In this document: in pieces, positions 50,525-59,554 of the stretch
How the letters are laid out: each line of letters begins with the position of its first letter
Position numbering within the stretch: position 1 is the stretch's first letter
DNA from: DATBDE01 sp036270095
Lineage (GTDB): Bacteria; Actinomycetota; Thermoleophilia; Solirubrobacterales; Solirubrobacteraceae
Reading direction: 5' to 3'
DNA length: 64,000 nt
Assembly (NCBI GenBank): GCA_036270095.1
Contig: DATBDE010000072.1
Location: forward strand, 1 to 64,000
Translations under genes and position numbers: made by a program
The notes under the pieces: model-generated
Told to the model about the DNA's origin: nothing
Seen by the model: the letters and a program-made list of their open reading frames with translations, nothing else
Database searches by the model: none

Positions 50525-50953
50525 ATGCTGAAGCGACTCGCGGTTCTCGGTGGGGTCGTGGCCCTGGCCAGCGTGGTCGCGGCGCCGGCGCAGGCCGCTG
50601 CGCCCAAGGCCAAGACGCGGCCGTTCTCGCTGTCGTTCCAGGCCGCGGTGCTGCCGAACGTGGCCAACACCGACGCCGGCATCGTGACCGGGAGCCTGGG
50701 CAAGGGCGCGATCGTCATCGTCGGCGGCACGACCGGGCGGGTGACCGTCTTCTATCCGGGTGGCAGCCTGAGCGGGACGTTCAACATCACGGCGACGACC
50801 AACCCGGACCTGTCGGCCACCTACACCGGCAAGACGACGCTGAAGAGCGGGACGGGCGACTACGCCGGTGCGACGGGGTCGGGCACGCTGTCGGGCACCA
50901 TCGCCGCGGATGGCTCCGTGACCGGGACGGCGAAGGGGAAGATCACCTCCTGA
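50525..50953 (+). CDS. Small secreted beta-rich protein
   Basis: A 142-aa protein with a clear signal peptide (MLKRLAVLGGVVALASVVAAPAQA) and a strong ribosome site (GAGGAGGG). The mature part is rich in Gly, Thr and Ser with short strands: RPFSLSFQAAVLPNV, GAIVIVGGTTGRVTVFYPGG, LSGTFNITATTN, ATYTGKTTLKSGTGDYAG, ATGSGTLSGTIA. The alternation of T-G-x-G and hydrophobic strands suggests a small beta barrel or sandwich. No family or catalytic residue is recognised. It is alone on the plus strand, with 113 bp of upstream region to the divergent RibD-like gene. Confidence 0.6.
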   Translation: MLKRLAVLGGVVALASVVAAPAQAAAPKAKTRPFSLSFQAAVLPNVANTDAGIVTGSLGKGAIVIVGGTTGRVTVFYPGGSLSGTFNITATTNPDLSATYTGKTTLKSGTGDYAGATGSGTLSGTIAADGSVTGTAKGKITS

Positions 50954-50987
50954 GGGCGGTCTCTCGCCACGGCGGATCCTCTCCCAG

Positions 50988-51015
50988 TTGACATACCGGC
51001 CGGTATGTGAATACT
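50988..51015 (+). promoter_or_regulatory. Promoter with 18-bp palindromic TetR-type operator
   Basis: A perfect palindrome, ACATACCGGCCGGTATGT, covers 50991-51008. It begins inside a -35-like TTGACA (50988-50993), and AATACT at 51010-51015 makes a -10 with a 16-bp spacer. A dimeric repressor bound here would block polymerase directly. The cassette behind it ends in a TetR-family gene (52795), the natural candidate. The first start codon follows only 12 bp after the -10 box, so the transcript may be nearly leaderless. Confidence 0.75.
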
Positions 51016-51027
51016 CTCCGGTACGTC

Positions 51028-51465
51028 ATGCCGGCGGGGCTGCAAACGTTCTTGTTCACCGACCTCGTGGGGTTCACCGCGCTGACCGCCGAGCGCGGCG
51101 ACGACGCCGACGCGGTCCACGTCGGCCTGGAACTCGTCGACGGCCTGGCCGCAGTGGCGGGCTTCCCGGCCGTGCGCGTGGGCATGCACACCGGCCTCGC
51201 CGTGCACCGCGCGGGCGACTGGTACGGCACCACCGTCACCCTCGCGAGCCGGCTGTGCACGACGGCGCTGGCCGCCGCGCCGCTGCGCGAGGTCCGCCTG
51301 GGCGAGCCGCGCCTGCACTGGCTGCGCAACGTGGTCGAGCCGGTGACGGCGCACTCGGCCTCGGCCGCGCCGTCGCTGACCACCCGCCTGACCGCGCGCC
51401 TGCCCTGCATGCGCGGCCGCATGACCCTGCCCACGCCACCCAACCTCCCGGAGGCCCTCGCATGA
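51028..51465 (+). CDS. Truncated class III nucleotidyl-cyclase-like domain protein
   Basis: A 145-aa protein with pieces of a class III adenylate/guanylate cyclase domain. The start (LQTFLFTDLVGFTALTAERGD) is the canonical metal-binding entry F-x-D-x-x-G-F-T, and VRVGMHTGLAVHRAGDWYGTTVTLASRLC is the usual G-x-H-x-G...G-x-x-V-N/T-x-A-x-R-L segment. The stretch between, which holds the K-x-x-G-D-G motif with the second metal Asp, is missing, so the domain has about 60 residues deleted and should be inactive. The C-terminus is Arg/Pro-rich without known fold. It is the first gene of the palindrome-controlled cassette and its stop overlaps the P450 start (ATGA). A binding role, or only a leader role, is possible. 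Confidence 0.65.
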   Translation: MPAGLQTFLFTDLVGFTALTAERGDDADAVHVGLELVDGLAAVAGFPAVRVGMHTGLAVHRAGDWYGTTVTLASRLCTTALAAAPLREVRLGEPRLHWLRNVVEPVTAHSASAAPSLTTRLTARLPCMRGRMTLPTPPNLPEALA

Positions 51466-52793
51466 GCACCGCCACCGCCCCCGCCGCCCCGCACGCGCTC
51501 GCGGGCGTCCCCGCGCTGCCGCCCGGGCCGAGCGCCCCGCGGGCGGTCCAGACGCTGGCGTGGACGCTGCGCACGGGCCCGTTCCTGGATCGCAACCGGG
51601 CGCGGTTCGGCGATCAGTTCACGATCAAGATCGGCGACGAGCCGCCGTGGGTTGTGCTCTCCGACCCCGACGCGGTCAAGCAGGTCTTCACCGGCGACCC
51701 GCGACTCCTGCACGCCGGCGAGGGCAACGTGATCCTCAAGCCGATCCTCGGCGAGCACTCGGTGCTCCTGCTCGACGAGAAGCCGCACCTGCGCCAGCGC
51801 AGGCTGCTGCTGCCGCCGCTGCACGGCGAGCGCATGCAGCAGTACGGCGAGCTCATGCGACAGGTGGCCGAGGAGGAGGTCGCTCGCTGGCCGCTGGGCG
51901 AGCCGCTCGTGCTCCAGGCACGCATGCAGGCGGTCACGCTCGAGGTGATCATGCGCGCGGTCTTCGGCCTGGGCGAGGGCGAACGGCTGGAGTGCCTGCG
52001 CGTCGCGCTGCGCCAGCTCCTGGACCGCACGACGAGCGTCGCCACGCTCATGCTCATCAACCTGATCGGGCCGGGCAAGATGATGCGGGTCAACAGCGCC
52101 ATCCGCCTGCTCGACACCGTCGATCGGCTGATCATCGGGGAGATCCGCGAGCGCCGCGGCGCGGGCGACCTGGCCGAGCGCGACGACATCCTCTCGCTGC
52201 TGCTGCAAGCGCGGCACGAGGACGGCAGCGAGATGAGCGACCGTGAGCTGCGCGACGAGCTCATGACCCTGCTCGTCGCCGGCCACGAGACCAGCGCGAC
52301 CACGCTGTCCTGGGCGCTCGAGCGGCTGGTCCGCCACCCCGAGCAGCTCGAGCGGCTGCGCGACGGCGGCGACGAGTACGCCGACGCCGTGCTCAAGGAG
52401 ACCCTGCGCCTGCGCCCCGTGCTGCCCATCGTGGCCCGGCGGGTCAAGGCGCCGATCGAGATCGGCGGGCGGCTCATCCCCGCCGGGGTGACGCTGGCGC
52501 CCTGCATCTACCTCGTGCACCGGCGCCGCGACGTCTACCCCGAGCCGCTGCGCTTCGTGCCCGAACGCTTCCTGGACACGAAGGCGGGGACGTACACGTG
52601 GTTCCCGTTCGGCGGCGGGGTGCGCCGCTGCCTGGGTGCGTCCTTCGCGATGTACGAGATGACGATCGTGCTGCAGGTCATGACCGAGCGGCTGAGGCTG
52701 CGCCCGGCGCGGACGCAGCGCGAGCGCGTCAAGCGCCGCGCCGTCACGCTGGTGCCGGGCCGCGGCGCGGAGATCGTTGCGGAAGGTCGCTGA
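51462..52793 (+). CDS. Cytochrome P450 (second of two)
   Basis: A 443-aa soluble P450. I-helix AGHETS (273-278), ExxR at Glu313-Arg316 (ETLR), heme loop FPFGGGVRRCLGASF with Cys390. The N-terminus has LPPGPSAPRAVQTLAWTLRTGPFLDRNRARFGD, the same layout as the P450 at 25.8 kb. HLRQRRLLLPPLHGERM is the conserved C-helix W/H-x-x-x-R region. Fatty-acid, sterol-like or terpenoid substrates are common for this group; none is proven. ATG overlaps the stop of the cyclase-like gene and TGA is one base before the TetR gene, so all three are coupled. No redox partner is adjacent. Confidence 0.93.
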   Translation: MSTATAPAAPHALAGVPALPPGPSAPRAVQTLAWTLRTGPFLDRNRARFGDQFTIKIGDEPPWVVLSDPDAVKQVFTGDPRLLHAGEGNVILKPILGEHSVLLLDEKPHLRQRRLLLPPLHGERMQQYGELMRQVAEEEVARWPLGEPLVLQARMQAVTLEVIMRAVFGLGEGERLECLRVALRQLLDRTTSVATLMLINLIGPGKMMRVNSAIRLLDTVDRLIIGEIRERRGAGDLAERDDILSLLLQARHEDGSEMSDRELRDELMTLLVAGHETSATTLSWALERLVRHPEQLERLRDGGDEYADAVLKETLRLRPVLPIVARRVKAPIEIGGRLIPAGVTLAPCIYLVHRRRDVYPEPLRFVPERFLDTKAGTYTWFPFGGGVRRCLGASFAMYEMTIVLQVMTERLRLRPARTQRERVKRRAVTLVPGRGAEIVAEGR

Positions 52794-52794
52794 C

Positions 52795-53436
52795 ATGCCG
52801 GCGAAGCGGCTCACGCGCGCCGAGCGCGCAGCACGCACGCGGCGGCTGCTCATGGCGGCGGCGTCCAAAGTGTGCGCCAAGCGCGGGCTCGAGCGCGCCT
52901 CGATCGACGAGGTGGCCGAGGAGGCCGGCTTCACCAAGGGCGCCTTCTACGCGAACTTCCGCTCCAAGGAAGAGCTGTTCCTGGCCATGCTCGACGAGCG
53001 CTTCGCCGAGCAGCTGCGCAAGCTGGACGAGACGCTGTCCGCGGAGGGCGAGCTGGGCGACCAGGTGCGCGAGGCCGCGGCCGACTTCGCCCACGACCTC
53101 GCCGACGAGCCGGAGTGGGTCCGCCTCTACCTCCAGTTCGCTGCCCACGCCGCCCGCGACGAGAGCTTCCGCGACGAGCTGGTCACGCGCGAGCGCGCGC
53201 TGCGCGCGCGCATGGCCGAGATCATCGCCCGCCGCACCGAGCGACTGCCGTTCCCCGCGCCGTTCCCGCCCGACCAGGTCGCACGCATGGCCGACGCGAT
53301 GATCGACGGGTTCGCCATGCACCAGCTGCTCGACCCCGCGGACTACCCCGACGACCTCCACGCGACGATGTGGACGGTCTTCGCCGCCGGCCTGAAGGCG
53401 CTGGCGGTGGAGGGCGCGGCTAGTTCAACCGGCTGA
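52795..53436 (+). CDS. TetR-family transcriptional regulator
   Basis: A 213-aa repressor. The N-terminal HTH reads RRLLMAAASKVCAKRGLERASIDEVAEEAGFTKGAFYANFRSKEEL in sequence blocks typical of TetR (G-L-x-x-x-S-I-x-x-V-A-x-x-A-G-x-x-K-G-x-x-Y-x-N-F). The rest is an all-helical ligand-binding domain. ATG 52795 is one base after the P450 stop; an upstream start at 52777 would overlap it. It most likely binds the 18-bp palindrome at 50991-51008 and so controls its own cassette. The inducer may be the P450 substrate. Its end overlaps the aldehyde dehydrogenase pseudogene by 17 nt. Confidence 0.9.
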   Translation: MPAKRLTRAERAARTRRLLMAAASKVCAKRGLERASIDEVAEEAGFTKGAFYANFRSKEELFLAMLDERFAEQLRKLDETLSAEGELGDQVREAAADFAHDLADEPEWVRLYLQFAAHAARDESFRDELVTRERALRARMAEIIARRTERLPFPAPFPPDQVARMADAMIDGFAMHQLLDPADYPDDLHATMWTVFAAGLKALAVEGAASSTG

Positions 53437-54564
53437 CGCCGGCCTCGTCGTACCAGTCGAAGCCCTCCGACGCGGCCCGCACCACGACGACCTTCTGATG
53501 GCTGAAGTCGTCGAAGGACTCGACCCCGCACTCCTTGCCCACGCCGGATGCGCCGGTCCCGCCCCACGGCATCGAGGGCTCGATGCGGTGGTGGTCGTTG
53601 ACCCAGCGGATGCCGGCCGAGACCGCGGAGGCCACGCGGTGCGAGCGGGCGACCTCCTTCGTCCACACGGCCGCGCCGAGGGCGTAGCGGGAGTCGTTGG
53701 CCTTGGCGACGGCGTCGTCCTCGTCCGTGAACGGGACGGCGACGAGTACTGGCCCGAAGATCTCCTCCTGGGCCACGCGCATCGCGTTGGCCACGTTGGT
53801 CAGCACCGTCGGCCGCACGAAGTAGCCGCCGTCCAGCGGCGCGGGCAGGCCGGGCACGCCGGCGTCGTCGACGACGGTCGCGCCCTAGTCGGCCCCGATC
53901 CGTAGGTACTCGAGCACGCGCTCCTGGCGCGCTTTGGAGATCAGCGGCCCCATCTGCGTGGCCGGGTCGTTGGGGTCGCCGACGCGGATGGCGTCGGCCT
54001 TGTCCGACAGGGCGGAGACGAAGTCGTCGTAGATGGTCTCCTGCAGGAGCAGGCGCGAGCCGGCGATGCAAGTCTGGCCCGCGGCGACGAAGCCGCCGAA
54101 GGCGACGCCGTTGACGGCGTCGGACAGGTCGGCGTCATCGAACACGATCACCGGCGTCTTGCCGCCGAGCTCGGCGGTGCCGCGTCGCGCTGGGCGACGA
54201 GCAGCGCGTTCGCGTAGCGGTACCACTCGGCCAGGCGCGCGAGCTGCGCGCGCGTCTCGACCACGGGGCGACCGTTGTTCAGCGTCTCGAGCACGTAGAG
54301 CTGCTCGAGGCTGGATTCGAGCAGGTCGGCGAAGCGGTTGAGGATGCGGGCGCGGTCGAAGCCGCTCATGCGCGGCCAGAGCCCGTCGAACGCCGCCTTG
54401 GCGGCCTGCACCGCCCGGTCGACGTCCTCGTCGGCGGCCAGCGGGACCTCGGCGATGACCGCGCCGGTGGCGGGGTTGCGGACCTCGAAGCGCTCGCCGG
54501 CGAGCGCTTCGACGTCCTCGCCCCCGATCACCATCGTGGGGCGTTGGATCTGTTGGTCATTCAT
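53420..54564 (-). pseudogene. NAD-dependent aldehyde dehydrogenase, internally deleted
   Basis: From ATG 54564 the normal N-terminus is read (FEVRNPATGAVIAEVPLAADEDVDRAV, then ILNRFADLLESS) up to EWYRYANALLVAQRD. About 110-125 residues expected here, including the main NAD-binding part, are missing, and the frame changes near 54190. It resumes at ELGGKTPVIVFDDADLSDA, with the catalytic Glu, then GGFVAAGQTCIAGSRLLLQ with the nucleophile Cys. An in-frame TAG at 53885-53887 (after LRIGAD) interrupts it before GATVVDDAGVPG and the normal end PWGGTGASGVGKECG. Deletion, frameshift and stop together make it a true pseudogene. It was close to betaine or phenylacetaldehyde dehydrogenases. Confidence 0.9.
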
Positions 54565-54574
54565 ATGACAAAGA

Positions 54575-54997
54575 CTAAGCGACCCGCTCGCCGCAGGTCC
54601 GGCACCGCACCTCGACCACGGGATCGATCTCGTGGTCGTGGTGGGCGACGTTGGGCCGGCGCTCGTCCGTGGGCAGGTGCTGCCGGCTCCACTGGGTCAG
54701 CGCGGCGAGCACCGGGGCGAGGTCGCGGCCTGCCTGCGTCAAGTGGTAGGCGTCACGGGGAGGGCGATCGGAGTAGCGGCGCTTCTCGATCACGCCGGCG
54801 TCGACCAGCCGCCGCAGGCGGGCGCTGAGCACGTCGCGCGGCGCGCCCGTGTGGCGGGCGATATCCGCGAAGCGGTGATTGCCCCAGAACAGCTCGCGCA
54901 CGACGAGCAGCGCCCAACGCTCGCCGAGCAGGTCCAGCGCGTGGGCGATCGTGCACGGGCGGGGCGTGGTGCCGGCGGCGGGGGTCAATGGCGCCAC
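54575..54997 (-). CDS. HxlR-family transcriptional regulator
   Basis: A 140-aa winged-helix protein. RPCTIAHALDLLGERWALLVVRELFWGNHRFADIARHTG is the HxlR signature (C-x-x-x-x-A-L-x-x-x-G-x-x-W-x-x-L-I/V-x-R-E-L), followed by APRDVLSARLRRLVDAGVIEKRRYSDRPPRDAYHLTQAG. The Cys near residue 15 is the redox or ligand-sensing Cys in some members. A C-terminal C-R-T-C pair suggests a metal knuckle. GTG 54997 is chosen; TTG 54988 is also possible. It is divergent from thiolase 2 with a GTTTG/CAAAC operator between, so it likely controls that gene. Confidence 0.87.
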   Translation of the reverse strand: MAPLTPAAGTTPRPCTIAHALDLLGERWALLVVRELFWGNHRFADIARHTGAPRDVLSARLRRLVDAGVIEKRRYSDRPPRDAYHLTQAGRDLAPVLAALTQWSRQHLPTDERRPNVAHHDHEIDPVVEVRCRTCGERVA

Positions 54998-55047
54998 CGG
55001 TGGCGCTGCGCGTGTGCGGTCATGACGGGCTAGACTAGGACTAGTCG

Positions 55048-55062
55048 GTTTGCTTTTCAAAC
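55048..55062. promoter_or_regulatory. Probable HxlR operator, inverted repeat before thiolase 2
   Basis: GTTTG (55048-55052) and CAAAC (55058-55062) flank CTTTT in an AT-rich patch 14 bp before the thiolase ATG. The direct repeat ACTAGGACTAG lies just upstream (55034-55044). Inverted repeats of this kind and spacing are used by HxlR-type dimers, and an HxlR gene is divergent from here. The AGGAG ribosome site at 55065-55069 is close enough that bound repressor could cover it. Confidence 0.6.
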
Positions 55063-55075
55063 TCAGGAGCTGAAC

Positions 55076-56245
<1,170 letters not shown>

Positions 56246-56268
56246 CCCCGGGCGCTACCGTGGCTCCC

Positions 56269-57090
56269 GTGAGGGTGTGGTTCATCACGGGAGCCAGCAG
56301 CGGCTTCGGCCGGGCGATCGCCGACGCGGCTCTCGCGCGCGGGGACGCCGTCGTGGCCGCCGGGCGCAACGTGGAGACGCTGCGCGCCCTCGGTGACGAC
56401 GATCGCGTCCTTGCCGTGCGCCTCGACGTCACCGACGCCACCGAGCGCGAGGCCGCGGTCGCCGCGGCGCTCGACCGGTTCGGCCGCATCGACGTACTCG
56501 TCAACAACGCCGGCCGCACCCAGGTCGGCGCCGTCGAGGAGACCACGGACGACGAGCTGCGCGACCTGTTCGAGCTGCACTTCTTCGGCCCGGCGGCGCT
56601 GACGCGGCTGGTCCTGCCGGGCATGCGCGAGCGCGGGAGCGGCGCGATCGTGCAGATGTCGAGCGTGGGCGGCCAGACCACCGCGCCGGGCTTCGGCGCC
56701 TACTGCGCGACGAAGTTCGCGCTCGAGGGCCTGACCCAGGCGCTGCACGACGAGGTCGCGGCGATGGGCATCCGCACCCTGATCGTCGAGCCGGGCGCAT
56801 TTCGCACCGGCCTGTTCCGGCCCGACGCCGCCTACCAGTCGGCCGAGCTGCCCGCGTACGCCGACGTGGTCGGCGCCACGCGCGCCTACGTGCGCGAGGG
56901 CGACGGCGAGCAGCCGGGCGACCCGGCCAAGGCGGCGGCCGCGATCCTCGCCGCACTGGACGCCGACCGCCCGCCGCTGCGCCTCGTGCTCGGCGCGGAC
57001 GCGATCGCCGCCATCCGGCACCGCACGGACGGTCTCGTGGCCGAGCTGGACGCGTGGGAGGACGTGGGGGCGGCGACGGCGCTGGAGTGA
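56269..57090 (+). CDS. SDR oxidoreductase (classical, NADP-type)
   Basis: A 273-aa short-chain dehydrogenase from GTG 56269 (MRVWFITGASSGFGRAIA). The cofactor motif TGASSGFG, Arg in AAGRNVETL favouring NADP, DVLVNNAGRTQVG, Ser in QMSSVGGQ and Tyr-x-x-x-Lys in YCATKFALEGL are complete. The EPGAFRTGLF segment and a C-terminal GDPAKAAAAILAALDADRPPLRLVLG are typical of the oxidoreductase group acting on ketones and steroids. It is 23 bp after thiolase 2 and may be cotranscribed under HxlR control. Substrate unknown. Confidence 0.9.
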   Translation: MRVWFITGASSGFGRAIADAALARGDAVVAAGRNVETLRALGDDDRVLAVRLDVTDATEREAAVAAALDRFGRIDVLVNNAGRTQVGAVEETTDDELRDLFELHFFGPAALTRLVLPGMRERGSGAIVQMSSVGGQTTAPGFGAYCATKFALEGLTQALHDEVAAMGIRTLIVEPGAFRTGLFRPDAAYQSAELPAYADVVGATRAYVREGDGEQPGDPAKAAAAILAALDADRPPLRLVLGADAIAAIRHRTDGLVAELDAWEDVGAATALE

Positions 57091-57105
57091 GGGGCGCAGC
57101 GCCGC

Positions 57106-58059
57106 CTAGCCCGGCGCCATCGCCTCGATCCACCCGGCCACGGCCTCCGGCGGCGCGATCGGGGTCAGGCACAGGGTGGTGATGCCCTTGGCGGCGAAGG
57201 CGGCAAGCCGCTCGCGCTGCTCGTCGGGCCCGCCGAACACGAACACGTCGCGCGCGAGGTCCTCGGGCACGAGCTCGACCGCGCGCTTGCGGTCGCCGCC
57301 CTCCCAGGCCTCCACCATGGGGTCGATCTGGTCGGCGAAGCCGAGCCAGCGGAAGTACTCGGCGTAGACAGGCACGGTCGCGTAGGCCGCGAACATGAAG
57401 CGCACGAACGGCAGCCCCTCCTCGGGCGGCGCCGGCACGTTGAAGAAGCGGCACACGATGTCCACCGACCCCGGCTCCCGGCCCGCCGCCTGCTCGCCCG
57501 CGCGCACCTCGCCCACCACCTGCTCGGCCGCCGACAGGGGCAGGAAGTTCACCCAGGCGCCGTCGCCGACCTCGCCGGCCAGGCGCAGCATGCGCCCGCG
57601 CAGCGCGGCGACGTAGATGGGGATCGGCTCGGGCGGGGGCGCCTCGAGCTTGAAGCCGCCGGCGCCGCGCTCGCCGGCGAAGACCGGGCGCAGGCCCGCC
57701 ACGGCCTCGCGCACGTGCGTCAGCGGCTTCTCGAATGGGATGCCGTTCCAGCGCTCGACGATGCGATCCGACGACGACCCGATGCCGAGCACGAAGCGCC
57801 CGGCGCTGGCGTCGGCCAGCGCCGCCGCCGACTGCGCCAGGAGCGCGGGGCCGCGCGTGTACGGGTTGACCACGCCGGTGCCCAGGCGGGCGCGCTCGGT
57901 CCACGCGGCGGCGAGGGCGAGCGGGGTGAAGCCGTCGTAGCCGGTGGCCTCGCCGCTCCACAGGTCGTGGTAGCCGAGGGCGTCGGCGCGACGCAGCAGC
58001 GGCTCGTGATCGGGCAGCGAAACCCCTGCGAACGGGATGGTCAGACCCTGGCGAACCAC
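57106..58059 (-). CDS. LLM-class F420-dependent oxidoreductase
   Basis: A 317-aa luciferase-like TIM barrel. Key segments are LTIPFAGVSLPDHEPLLRRADALGYHDLWSGEA, RARLGTGVVNPYTRGPALLAQSAAALADASAGRFVLGIGSSS and IPIYVAALRGRMLRLAGEVGDGAWVNFLPLS. The V-N-P-Y-x-R-x-P-x-x-L-A-x-x-A-A-x-L motif is typical of actinobacterial F420-dependent enzymes rather than FMN luciferases. It would use reduced F420 for a hydride transfer on an unknown substrate. GTG start. It is convergent with the SDR gene (15 bp between ends). Confidence 0.88.
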   Translation of the reverse strand: MVRQGLTIPFAGVSLPDHEPLLRRADALGYHDLWSGEATGYDGFTPLALAAAWTERARLGTGVVNPYTRGPALLAQSAAALADASAGRFVLGIGSSSDRIVERWNGIPFEKPLTHVREAVAGLRPVFAGERGAGGFKLEAPPPEPIPIYVAALRGRMLRLAGEVGDGAWVNFLPLSAAEQVVGEVRAGEQAAGREPGSVDIVCRFFNVPAPPEEGLPFVRFMFAAYATVPVYAEYFRWLGFADQIDPMVEAWEGGDRKRAVELVPEDLARDVFVFGGPDEQRERLAAFAAKGITTLCLTPIAPPEAVAGWIEAMAPG

Positions 58060-58088
58060 GGCGGCGGAGCGTATAGGCTCCGCGCCGG

Positions 58089-58556
58089 ATGCACTTCGGG
58101 GATCTCCGGTGGGGAGAAGTCGTGGCCATGGTCGGCGGGGCGCTTCTGGCCCTCTCCGTGTTCCTCCCCTGGTACGAGACCGGGAACGCGAACACCACCA
58201 TCGGAGGCAACGGGCCCGACATCGCCAACCAGGGCTTCTCGGCCTGGAACGTGCTGCCGGTGTGGCGCTTCCTGCTCCTGCTTGCCGCCATCGCCCCGTT
58301 CATCCTCGCGTGGATCATCGTGCGCGAGCACCGGCTGTCGTGGCCGCGCGGCGAGCTGACCGCCGTGGTCGGCCTCACCGCCCTGACCCTGATCCTGGTC
58401 AAGGGCTTCATCTTCAAGCCCGGCGAGCCCACCGGGCAGATCTCGCTCTCGTACGGCTACTTCCTCGCGCTCATCGCCTCGATCCTCATCCTCATCGGCG
58501 CCTTCGTGCGTTCCACCGAGATCGGCAGGACGCGCAAGCCCCCCGGGGTCCTGTGA
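58089..58556 (+). CDS. Four-helix membrane protein upstream of glpX
   Basis: A 155-aa membrane protein with helices VAMVGGALLALSVFLPWYE, FLLLLAAIAPFILAWIIV, LTAVVGLTALTLILVKGFIF and YGYFLALIASILILIGAFV. The first helix ends in L-S-V-F-L-P-W-Y, a motif seen in small actinobacterial membrane proteins of unknown function. A 30-residue loop rich in Asn and Gly (GNANTTIGGNGPDIANQG) follows it, probably outside. Its TGA overlaps the GTG start of glpX, so the two are translationally coupled. Function unknown. Confidence 0.7.
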   Translation: MHFGDLRWGEVVAMVGGALLALSVFLPWYETGNANTTIGGNGPDIANQGFSAWNVLPVWRFLLLLAAIAPFILAWIIVREHRLSWPRGELTAVVGLTALTLILVKGFIFKPGEPTGQISLSYGYFLALIASILILIGAFVRSTEIGRTRKPPGVL

Positions 58557-59554
58557 GCGGCGCCGACCGGGGCCAGGTCCCCGACCGCAACGTCGCGCTC
58601 GAGCTCGTGCGCGTGACCGAGGCGGCGGCGCTGGCCGCTGCGCGGCTGATCGGGCGGGGCGACAAGGAGGAAGCCGACCAGGCTGCGGTCGACGGCATGC
58701 GCCACCAGCTGCGCTCGATCTCGATGGACGGCGTGGTCGTGATCGGCGAGGGCGAGAAGGACGAGGCGCCCATGCTCTACAACGGCGAGGAGATCGGGGA
58801 CGGCACGCCGCCGCAGGTCGACATCGCCGTCGACCCGCTCGAGGGCACGCGCCTGACCGCGCTGGGCATGCCGAACGCGCTCGCGGTCATCGCGCTGTCC
58901 GAGCGCGGCACGATGTTCGACCCGGGCCCGTGCGTGTACATGGAGAAGATCGCCGGCGGCGCCGAGGTCGCCGACCTGCTCGACCTCGACCGGCCCATGA
59001 GCGAGACGGTCGAGCTCGTGGCCGAGCGCAAGGGCACCGACGTGCGCGACGTCATGGTCGTCGTGCTCGACCGCCCGCGTCACCAGGACGTGATCGACGA
59101 GATCCGCGGCGCCGGCGCGCGTGTGCGCCTGATCCTCGACGGCGACGTGGCCGCGGCGCTGCTGGCCGCGACCGACACCACCGCGGTCGACCTGCTGTGG
59201 GGGATCGGCGGCACGCCCGAGGGCGTCATCTCGGCGGCAGCGCTGAAGTGCATCGGCGGCCAGCTGCTCGGGCGCCTGTGGCCGCGCGACGACGAGGAGA
59301 GCCAGGCCGCCATCGACGCCGGCTACGACCTCGAGAAGGTCCTCACCGTCGACGACCTCGTGCGCGGCGACAACTGCTTCTTCTCCGCCACCGGCGTCAC
59401 CGACGGCGACGTGCTCCAGGGCGTCCGCTACCAGGGCCGCGCCGGCGCGTCGACGGAGTCGATGGTCATGCGCTCGCGCTCGGGCACCGTGCGCCGGGTC
59501 TCGGCCCGCCACGACCGCACCAAGCTGCAGGCGCTCAGCGGCGGCCGCTACTGA
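58553..59554 (+). CDS. glpX: Class II fructose-1,6-bisphosphatase (GlpX)
   Basis: A 333-aa phosphatase of gluconeogenesis (fructose-1,6-bisphosphate to fructose-6-phosphate). The metal and substrate motifs are GEGEKDEAPML (65-75), DIAVDPLEGTRL with Asp94 and Glu97, and later LLWGIGGTPEGVISAAALKCIGG. VALELVRVTEAAALAAARLIGRGDKEEADQAAVDGMR is the family N-terminus. GTG at 58553 sits in the stop of the preceding membrane-protein gene (GTGA). It overlaps the convergent 236-aa gene by 20 nt at the 3' end. Many actinobacteria have only this class II enzyme. Confidence 0.94.
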   Translation: MSGADRGQVPDRNVALELVRVTEAAALAAARLIGRGDKEEADQAAVDGMRHQLRSISMDGVVVIGEGEKDEAPMLYNGEEIGDGTPPQVDIAVDPLEGTRLTALGMPNALAVIALSERGTMFDPGPCVYMEKIAGGAEVADLLDLDRPMSETVELVAERKGTDVRDVMVVVLDRPRHQDVIDEIRGAGARVRLILDGDVAAALLAATDTTAVDLLWGIGGTPEGVISAAALKCIGGQLLGRLWPRDDEESQAAIDAGYDLEKVLTVDDLVRGDNCFFSATGVTDGDVLQGVRYQGRAGASTESMVMRSRSGTVRRVSARHDRTKLQALSGGRY

